Positions 1 through 4,192 of a stretch of 7,156 nucleotides of DNA are shown here, in pieces; within the stretch, counting starts at the first letter, position 1, and the number at the start of each line of letters is the position of its first letter. The DNA comes from Actinomycetota bacterium (GTDB taxonomy: Bacteria > Actinomycetota > Thermoleophilia > Solirubrobacterales > Solirubrobacteraceae): positions 1 through 7,156 of the forward strand of contig JAHWJM010000128.1 in assembly GCA_019348435.1 (NCBI GenBank), written 5' to 3'. A program made the position numbers and the translations under genes. The notes under the pieces were generated by a model. That model did not search any database, was not told the origin of the DNA, and saw only the letters and a program-made list of their open reading frames with translations.

Positions 1-241
1 ACCCGTCGGGGTCGCGGACGACGACGATCGTCCGGCTCAGGAACGGAAACAGGAAGAGCTCGGCCGCGCGCTCCTCGGACTCGATCGACTCCGCCCCCGC
101 CGGCACGAGGTCGCCGAGCGCCCCGACCTGCGCCTCACGGATCGACGGAAGCAGCAGCGTGAACGCGACCGCGGCGACCACCCATGCGACGACGATCGGC
201 ACCCGCGCGGCAACGACGACGCGAGCGAAGCGATCCGCCAT
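1..241 (-). CDS. MMPL-family (RND superfamily) transporter, N-terminal fragment
   Basis: The gene starts with ATG at 241 and runs off the left edge, so only about 80 residues are visible. The fragment begins MADRFARVVVAARVPIVVAW. It has a basic cytoplasmic end, one hydrophobic segment at about residues 9-32, and then the start of an outside domain with LGDLVPAGAES and FLFPFLSRTIVVVRDPDG. This order (first TM, an 'LGDLVP'-like stretch, a short helix, then a Phe-rich segment leading into a beta strand such as IVVVRDP) is typical of the first periplasmic domain of MMPL proteins. Family members are proton-driven exporters of lipids or other hydrophobic compounds in actinobacteria; the substrate here cannot be read. 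The start lies 6 bp after the stop of the two-TM protein gene and has no clear Shine-Dalgarno sequence, so translation is probably coupled. The family call is fairly firm; subfamily is unknown because the rest is outside the window. Confidence 0.8.
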   Translation of the reverse strand, partial: MADRFARVVVAARVPIVVAWVVAAVAFTLLLPSIREAQVGALGDLVPAGAESIESEERAAELFLFPFLSRTIVVVRDPDG

Positions 242-247
242 GCCGTG

Positions 248-841
248 TCAGCGACCGGGGCTCTCGACGTTCAGCCGGCGGCGCTCGGCCGCGGCGAGCT
301 CGGCGTAGCGTCCCTCGGCGAGGTCGGCCCAGGGACGGCCGCCGACGGCCTGCAGCCGCTGGTAGCTCATCGTCTGCAGCGCGCGATGGGCGAGCAGCCG
401 CTCGAGCGTCGCGTCATTGCCATGGCGCGCGAGCAGCTGGCGCAGCGCGCGGCGCTCGCGCACGCGCGCGAGCCGGACGGGGAGGTACACGAGCAGGATG
501 GCGCTCGACGGGATGAGCGCGACCGACAGGCCCAGCAGCGTGCTCAGGTTCTGAATGCTTTCGCGCGCGGTGCCTCCGCTGATCCGCGTGTCGCGCCCCG
601 TCTCGGTGACCTGCGCGGCCGTCCGGTCGAGCCGGTCGCCGACGAACGGGATGTTGAGGTCGCCGAGCGCGCGACCCGTCTCCTCGACTGCGCCGCCGGC
701 ACTCGAGATCGTCCTGCTGAGCTCCGTGAGCCCCTCGACCTCGTCATGCACGCGCAGCCCCAGCAGCAGCCAGGCGACGACCCAGACGACGACGAACAGG
801 TCGACCATGACGATCCACGCGCCTACCCTGGGCCAGCTCAT
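248..841 (-). CDS. Two-TM membrane protein of unknown function, partner of the MMPL transporter
   Basis: This 197-residue protein does not match a family I can name. It has a TM helix at about residues 8-29 (IVMVDLFVVVWVVAWLLLGL), then an outside segment of about 70 residues rich in Thr, Glu, Asp and Arg that is probably helical, a second TM helix at about 100-122, and a basic cytoplasmic tail of about 75 residues with many Arg and Leu (ERRALRQLLARHGN), likely helical. Both ends should be cytoplasmic. The stop is 6 bp before the MMPL start, so the two genes are very likely co-transcribed and may form one complex (inference). The ATG at 841 lacks its own Shine-Dalgarno sequence, and its ATGA overlaps the stop of a 22-codon ORF that has a strong one. 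Translation is therefore probably coupled, or the true N-terminus lies in that ORF and a frameshift separates them. Confidence 0.82.
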   Translation of the reverse strand: MSWPRVGAWIVMVDLFVVVWVVAWLLLGLRVHDEVEGLTELSRTISSAGGAVEETGRALGDLNIPFVGDRLDRTAAQVTETGRDTRISGGTARESIQNLSTLLGLSVALIPSSAILLVYLPVRLARVRERRALRQLLARHGNDATLERLLAHRALQTMSYQRLQAVGGRPWADLAEGRYAELAAAERRRLNVESPGR

Positions 842-906
842 GAATCGGTGTCGTTGGTTGAACCCTTCGTGAACCGCGTCAGCCTGCGGGCGCGGCTGGC
901 TGGCAT
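838..906 (-). CDS. Possible 22-residue leader ORF coupled to the two-TM protein
   Basis: On the minus strand an ATG at 906 is preceded by GAGGAGGAGCG, the best ribosome binding site in this part of the window. It opens a 22-codon frame that begins MPASRARRLTRFTKG and ends in NDTDS, then stops at 840-838 in TCATGA. That TGA shares four bases with the ATG of the membrane protein gene. The product is basic in its first two thirds and is not hydrophobic. It could be a real small protein, a leader peptide whose translation opens the downstream start, or the true N-terminus of the membrane protein separated by an indel: a positively charged lead-in before TM1 would fit the positive-inside rule. I cannot tell these apart from sequence alone. 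Confidence 0.5.
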   Translation of the reverse strand: MPASRARRLTRFTKGSTNDTDS

Positions 907-920
907 CGCTCCTCCTCAGA
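907..920 (-). promoter_or_regulatory. Strong Shine-Dalgarno before the leader ORF
   Basis: The minus strand reads TCTGAGGAGGAGCG directly before the ATG at 906. It gives AGGAGG with 4-nt spacing, or GAGG with 7-nt spacing. The neighbouring start at 841 has nothing comparable, so this site argues that ribosomes on this transcript initiate at 906. Confidence 0.6.
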
Positions 921-1059
921 TCACCGTCGAGAGTCGAGAGCTACCCGGCAGGAGGCTGCGCCGAACTGCTGCGTCAGCGGGATGACAGCGACGACGCCGC
1001 GTGGCGGCGGCGTCTGCGGTGCTCGGATGTCAGCACGCTGACGCCCGGCGACCGCCGGA
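921..1059. promoter_or_regulatory. Shared upstream region of the divergent membrane-protein operon and lipoprotein gene
   Basis: No long ORF is supported here, and the two flanking genes point away from it, so promoters for both should lie inside. It contains a 7-bp tandem repeat (GTCGAGA twice, 926-939), a perfect 8-bp-stem hairpin at 993-1014 (GACGCCGC, loop GTGGCG, GCGGCGTC), and an operator-like dyad at 1029-1042 (GTCAGC-AC-GCTGAC). I see no convincing -35/-10 pair, which is common in sequence this rich in GC. Confidence 0.45.
1029..1042. promoter_or_regulatory. Operator-like inverted repeat GTCAGC-N2-GCTGAC
   Basis: Two perfect 6-bp arms lie around a 2-bp centre, 44 bp before the lipoprotein ATG. 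The geometry fits binding of a small dimeric repressor or activator rather than an RNA hairpin, since the loop would be only 2 nt. No regulator gene is visible in the window, so the binding protein is unknown. Confidence 0.35.
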
Positions 1060-1085
1060 ATGCTCAGGCGGGCACTGACGTATCC

Positions 1086-1700
1086 ATGAGACATCGCATC
1101 CTCACCTTGATCGCCGCCGCGACGCTCCTGGGCGCCGCCGGCTGTGGATCGGACAACGACGACGACGACCAGGCGGCGACCACCACGACGCCCGCAGGCG
1201 GACAGGTCACGACGACGACGACCGAGGACCGCACCATCCCGACCACCACGACCCCCACCACCACGACCGACGGCGACGGTGGGGACCAGTTGTCGCCGGA
1301 GGGCCGAGCGGTGCTCGGCGAGACGCAGGATCTCGCTGCTGACGTCAGCCGGACAGCGGAGGAATTCGCGGAGGGTCGCATCGACGACGACGAGGCGAGG
1401 GCGCGTCTCGAGCTCGCCAGCGAGCGCGCCGACGATCTGCGCGATCGCGCGCAGGACCTGCCTACCACGGACCGCGCACGTGAGCGGCTGGCCTCGCTCA
1501 ACGAGGAAATCAGCCAGACCACCACCGAGGTGTCGCGGCTCATCGCGTCCGGCCGCTCGGCCAGCCGTGGCGAGATCGACCAGCGGATCGACCAGCTGCG
1601 CGACGAGGCCCGCTCGACGTTCGACGCGGTGAGCGACCAGCTCGACGACCGAACCGAGCAGCGGTTCCGCGAGGCGCTGGAGAGCATCGGCATCGGATGA
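1086..1700 (+). CDS. Secreted lipoprotein with Asp/Thr-rich linker and helical C-terminal domain
   Basis: The 204-residue product has a classic lipoprotein signal: a basic start (MRHR), a hydrophobic core, and a lipobox ending AAGC, so Cys20 should be lipidated and the protein anchored on the outer face of the membrane. After the Cys come an Asp run (residues 24-28) and several blocks of four or five Thr to about residue 65, a flexible and possibly glycosylated spacer. The remaining 135 residues are very rich in Glu, Asp, Arg, Leu and Ala with heptad-like spacing (for example DQRIDQLRDEARSTFDAVSD), which suggests helical hairpins or a coiled coil. No enzyme motif is visible and I do not recognise the family. 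The gene stands alone: it is divergent from the membrane-protein operon and convergent with the RTX gene. There is no good Shine-Dalgarno sequence; the start is set by the signal peptide. Two long minus-strand frames here are shadows. Confidence 0.88.
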   Translation: MRHRILTLIAAATLLGAAGCGSDNDDDDQAATTTTPAGGQVTTTTTEDRTIPTTTTPTTTTDGDGGDQLSPEGRAVLGETQDLAADVSRTAEEFAEGRIDDDEARARLELASERADDLRDRAQDLPTTDRARERLASLNEEISQTTTEVSRLIASGRSASRGEIDQRIDQLRDEARSTFDAVSDQLDDRTEQRFREALESIGIG

Positions 1701-1709
1701 CCGATCGCC

Positions 1710-1743
1710 TGCGGCGGGCGGAAGGAGCCATCCGCCCGTCGCA
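1710..1743. terminator. Long hairpin between convergent genes, likely bidirectional terminator
   Basis: TGCGGCGGGCGGA (1710-1722) and TCCGCCCGTCGCA (1731-1743) pair over 13 bp with a single G-U, around an 8-nt loop. The hairpin starts 10 bp after the lipoprotein stop and lies 27 bp after the RTX stop on the other strand. Neither side has a T-run. It therefore fits the T-less terminators inferred for high-GC actinobacteria, or an mRNA 3'-end stabiliser. Confidence 0.6.
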
Positions 1744-1768
1744 GCACCGACCATCCGCCCCCGCCCGG

Positions 1769-1783
1769 CGTCAGGGCCTGACG
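1769..1783. repeat. Small inverted repeat over the RTX stop codon
   Basis: CGTCAG-GGC-CTGACG is a 6-bp stem with a 3-nt loop that includes the stop codon of the RTX gene. It could add to the neighbouring larger hairpin as a 3'-end structure, but it is short enough to arise by chance. Confidence 0.3.
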
Positions 1784-2598
1784 AGCGTCAGCCGGTGGGC
1801 CCGCTCACAGCCGATCAGCCGGTCGCGGGAGTCGGCACGGACCACGTCGTCGCCGGTCCCGCAGTTGATGGTCTCCACGCTGCCGTTGGCGGCGTCGATC
1901 ACGTCGCTGCCGCTGCCGCCGTAGTACCGGTTGCGGCCGTCGCCGCCGTCGATGCGGTCGTTGCCCGCGCCGCCGCTCAGGCTGTCGCCGTCCAGGCCGC
2001 CGGAGAGGCGGTCGTTGCCGTCGCCGCCACGCAGGATGTCGCGGCCGTCGCCGCCCGACAGGCGATCGTGGCCGTCGCCGCCGCCGAGGTTGTCGAAGCC
2101 CAGGCCGCCTTCGAGGTAGTCGATGCCGTTGCCGCCGCTGAGGAAGTCATCGCCGCGACCGCCGTTGAGATCGTCGGGCCCGGACTCGCCGATCAGGCGG
2201 TCGTTGCCCAGCCCGCCCGACAGGAAGTCGAAGCCGGTCCCGCCGTAGACGCGGTCGGGGTCGGCGCCACCGCTCAGGTCGTCGGGCCCGCCCTCGCCCA
2301 AGAGGACATCGCGACCGGCGCCGCCCTGGATCTCGTCGAACCCGTCGCCGCCGCGGACGCAGTCGTCGCCCTGCAGCGCATTGACGGTGTCATCGCCGGC
2401 TCCGGAGATGATGCGGTCGGCGCCGGCCGTTGCGTTGAGCGTGTCGGGGCCATCGGTGCCGAAGATGGGCGCCAGGCTCTCGTCCGGACACGGCTGCGGC
2501 GCCCTCTGGGCCGCGGCTGTGGACGGGATGGCGAGGCTGGCGGCCGCGACGAGGAGCACACCCGCCAGCCGACGAGGGGCAGGACGGAACGCTGACAT
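1771..2598 (-). CDS. Exported RTX (hemolysin-type calcium-binding repeat) protein
   Basis: The 275-residue product starts at ATG 2598, which has a strong GGAGG 5 nt upstream; the frame extends further 5' but that part is not coding-like. Residues 1-30 form a Sec signal peptide (basic start, hydrophobic core LAGVLLVAAASLAI, cleavage site STAAA/QR). After a short linker with Cys37, residues 47-235 are exactly 21 consecutive nonapeptides of the GGxGxDxLx type, such as GGLGNDRLI and GGDGNDRLS. Such repeats fold into a parallel beta-roll that binds Ca2+ between turns. Deviations are GGLDGDSLS, GGDGRNRYY (Asp to Asn) and a Cys-bearing ALQGDDCVR (Cys80). The 40-residue tail (VETINCGTGDD, RLIGCERAHRL) has Cys246 and Cys264, possibly a disulfide-stabilised cap. 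There is no catalytic domain. RTX proteins usually leave by type I secretion, but this one has a Sec signal and no ABC/HlyD genes nearby. Likely an extracellular or wall-associated Ca2+-binding structural protein (inference). Confidence 0.92.
   Translation of the reverse strand: MSAFRPAPRRLAGVLLVAAASLAIPSTAAAQRAPQPCPDESLAPIFGTDGPDTLNATAGADRIISGAGDDTVNALQGDDCVRGGDGFDEIQGGAGRDVLLGEGGPDDLSGGADPDRVYGGTGFDFLSGGLGNDRLIGESGPDDLNGGRGDDFLSGGNGIDYLEGGLGFDNLGGGDGHDRLSGGDGRDILRGGDGNDRLSGGLDGDSLSGGAGNDRIDGGDGRNRYYGGSGSDVIDAANGSVETINCGTGDDVVRADSRDRLIGCERAHRLTLVRP
1894..2460 (-). repeat. 21 tandem 27-bp units encoding RTX nonapeptides
   Basis: This is the coding DNA for residues 47-235 of the RTX protein: 567 bp, exactly 21 units of 27 bp with no insertion or deletion. 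Units share the pattern Gly-Gly-x-Gly-x-Asp-x-Leu/Ile/Val-x but differ in codons and in the x positions, so this is an old, diverged array rather than a recent expansion. The array has no stop codons on the opposite strand, which produces a long Ala/Val-rich false frame there. Confidence 0.9.
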
Positions 2599-2732
2599 GA
2601 AGACCTCCGGAGGGCCTGGGGAACGTGGTCGCCTGAGCGGGGCGCACTGCCCGCCGTCGGCCGCAGTCTTCCACACGGGGTGGGCCGTTGCCGTGCGCTG
2701 GCGGCCGCGCAGCCCGCACCGGTCGCCCGTCT
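2599..2732 (-). promoter_or_regulatory. Leader and presumed promoter region of the RTX gene
   Basis: These 134 bp lie between the stop of the antiporter gene and the RTX start, on the same strand. The RTX Shine-Dalgarno GGAGG (complement of 2604-2608) sits inside a perfect 10-bp palindrome, CCTCCGGAGG (2604-2613). GTCTTC, which spans 2604-2599 in the transcript next to the ATG, is complementary to an upstream GAAGAC (2671-2666). I see no clear -10/-35 and no T-run terminator for the antiporter gene. Confidence 0.4.
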
Positions 2733-4007
2733 CTATGGAGCCTTGTCGATGCCGTCGGTCAACGGGTGTCGCAACGTCGTCCACGGGCTCCGCCCGCCGT
2801 AGCGCCGCACACCGGGCGTCGCGCTCAGGGAGAACACGAGCACCGACACCGCGATCGCGAGCGTGCTCGCGGCGAACAGCCGGTCGAACTCCTCGAGCGC
2901 GTAGCGCTCGACGAACAGGGTGTAGTAGATCGCGGCCACGCCGATCGGCCCGTACCACGACAGGAACGCCACGCCGCGACGGGGAGTATCGGTGGGCGCG
3001 AGGGCGAGCGCCGCAGCGGCAGGCCGGCGGATGATCAGCGCCCAAGCGGCGAACGCGAGGCCGGTCCAACCCAGCTCGACCCAGCCATCCCACGGCAGCA
3101 TGCTGCCGAAGAGCAGGAAGACCGGGACGACGAGCAGTTGCTGAAGCCCGTCCTGTGTCTCTTCGAGCTGCTGGGCGTAGCGCTCCTCGAGCATCAGCGA
3201 GAACAGGAGCCCCGCGACGAACGCGCCGAGGATCCCCGTGCCGCCGAGCGCGTGGACCGCGCCGAGCGTCAGCAACGCGAGCGCGAGCGCGCTGACGAGG
3301 AAGAAGCCGCCCGACGTCGCCTGGTGATCTTCGGCGAGATCGACGACCTTCGCCGCGCTCGCGCCGATCGCGGCGCCGACGATCAGCGCGAGCACCACCT
3401 GACCGATCGCCTCTCCGGCAATCGTGCCGGCGTCATCTCCAGGCAGCGTGAGCACCAGCGCCGGGACGAGCACGAAGACGAGCGCGAGCCCGTCGTTCGC
3501 GCCGGCCTCGACCTGCAGAGACCGCCGCAGCCAGCGTGGCAGGTTGCCCTCCGCGAGCCGCCCGGTCACCAGCGCGGAGGCCACGACGGGATCCGTCGGG
3601 GTGAGGATCGCGCCGAGCAGGAGGGCCAGCCAGGGCTCGAGCCCGAGGACCAGCCAGGCGCCGAGGCTCGTGAGCAGCCACATGCCGACCATCGCGATCG
3701 TCAGCAGCGACGCCGCGCGCTTCCAGATGAGGCGCAGATCAGCCCGCGTGATCTGCAGGCCTACGCCCACCAGCGACACCGCGAGCGTCACACGAGCCAG
3801 CTCCTCGAGGACCTTGTGCTCGTCGTGCAACCGATCGGGCTTGACCACCCCCAGCCCCTCGGGCCCGAGCAGCACCCCGGCCAGCAGCGCGAGCAGCGGC
3901 ACCGACAGCCACAGCCGCTTGATGATGTTCGACGGCAGGCCGAGCGCGAAGACCGCGGCGCCGACGAGGATCAAGACGAGGTCGATGCTCACGCCGCGAC
4001 GGCTCAT
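2733..4007 (-). CDS. CPA1-type cation/proton antiporter (NhaP-like)
   Basis: The 424-residue membrane protein has about 12 hydrophobic helices and the hallmarks of monovalent cation/proton antiporters. LTPTDPVVAS at residues 135-144 carries the Thr-Asp of the first unwound helix. EAGANDG at 167-173 carries the Glu167, Asn171 and Asp172 that correspond to the ESxxND ion-binding site of the NhaP/CPA1 group. AFVAGLLFS and WYGPIGVAAIYY match later conserved helices. The protein would exchange Na+ or K+ for H+ across the cell membrane for pH and salt balance; the ion cannot be told. The short C-tail has no TrkA/RCK domain. In many CPA1 members the helix equivalent to WYGPIG reads GPRG with an Arg; here it is Ile. 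The start at ATG 4007 (MSRRGVSIDLVLILVG) gives a short basic lead-in; GTG at 3992 is an alternative. The frame stays open 158 codons further 5', but into the divergent patatin gene, so that part is not counted. It is probably transcribed alone. Confidence 0.9.
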   Translation of the reverse strand: MSRRGVSIDLVLILVGAAVFALGLPSNIIKRLWLSVPLLALLAGVLLGPEGLGVVKPDRLHDEHKVLEELARVTLAVSLVGVGLQITRADLRLIWKRAASLLTIAMVGMWLLTSLGAWLVLGLEPWLALLLGAILTPTDPVVASALVTGRLAEGNLPRWLRRSLQVEAGANDGLALVFVLVPALVLTLPGDDAGTIAGEAIGQVVLALIVGAAIGASAAKVVDLAEDHQATSGGFFLVSALALALLTLGAVHALGGTGILGAFVAGLLFSLMLEERYAQQLEETQDGLQQLLVVPVFLLFGSMLPWDGWVELGWTGLAFAAWALIIRRPAAAALALAPTDTPRRGVAFLSWYGPIGVAAIYYTLFVERYALEEFDRLFAASTLAIAVSVLVFSLSATPGVRRYGGRSPWTTLRHPLTDGIDKAP

Positions 4008-4184
4008 ACCCCGCGTCGTCGCCGCCGCATGCAGCAGCGTCAGCCCGCAGACAGCGAAGCAGCGGCTGCCTCGCCCGGGCCTCGGGCGTGGGCGCAGCTC
4101 TCGGCTGATGTGGGTAGGCCCTGTCGATGCAGCGCGCGTCGTCGGCAATCGCCCCCCTGCCGCCGGGCGTCGGCGGGCGCCGTC
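4008..4184. promoter_or_regulatory. Structured intergenic region between divergent antiporter and patatin genes
   Basis: These 177 bp must hold the promoters of both genes. At 4054-4074, GCGAAGCAGC and GCTGCCTCGC form an almost perfect dyad; at 4072-4088, CGCCCG-GGCCT-CGGGCG forms a second hairpin that shares three bases with the first. Two short ORFs lie here: an Arg-rich one on the minus strand (4004-4030) and a 21-codon one on the plus strand (4127-4192). I see no convincing -35/-10 elements. Confidence 0.4.
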
Positions 4185-4192
4185 GTGCCTGA
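4127..4192 (+). CDS. Possible 21-residue leader ORF before the patatin gene
   Basis: ATG at 4127 is preceded by GGTAGG with 8-nt spacing, a fair ribosome binding site, and opens a 21-codon frame beginning MQRASSAIAPLPPGVGG and ending in Arg-Arg-Arg-Ala. Its stop (4190-4192) overlaps the GTG start of the patatin gene by 8 nt, while that GTG has only a weak site of its own. It may serve translational coupling. A short open frame like this can also arise by chance in GC-rich DNA, so support is modest. Confidence 0.25.
   Translation: MQRASSAIAPLPPGVGGRRRA

Noticed and set aside
245..985. 246-codon plus-strand ORF over the two-TM protein gene
   Set aside because: The minus-strand product has two well-formed TM helices and operon spacing with MMPL; the plus product is low-complexity and charged with no domain.
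921..1754. Minus-strand ORFs of 277 and 227 codons over the lipoprotein gene
   Set aside because: They are antisense to a protein with a clear lipobox. Their Val/Ser/Arg runs are the complement of the poly-Thr and poly-Asp codons.
1894..2460. 27-bp periodic repeat considered as a CRISPR array or minisatellite
   Set aside because: Units are contiguous with no spacers, vary at synonymous sites, and encode canonical RTX nonapeptides.
1795..2595. 266-codon plus-strand ORF rich in Ala and Val
   Set aside because: It is the exact antisense of the RTX repeats; the 27-bp period yields a stop-free repeat by codon complementarity. No ribosome site or family match.
2700..2708. GCGGCCGC palindrome considered as a terminator stem for the antiporter gene
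   Set aside because: The stem has no loop and no T-run, and such 8-bp palindromes are expected by chance in this composition.
2599..3093. 165-codon N-terminal extension of the RTX frame
   Set aside because: It runs into the antiporter gene in another frame and precedes a clear GGAGG-ATG start with a proper signal peptide.
2688..4184. Open plus-strand frame of about 500 codons leading in frame into the patatin gene
   Set aside because: Its translation is low-complexity (Arg, Glu, Gln, Asp, Ala) and lies antisense to the clear antiporter gene. The patatin fold begins normally at GTG 4185, so this is a GC-driven shadow and not a fused domain.
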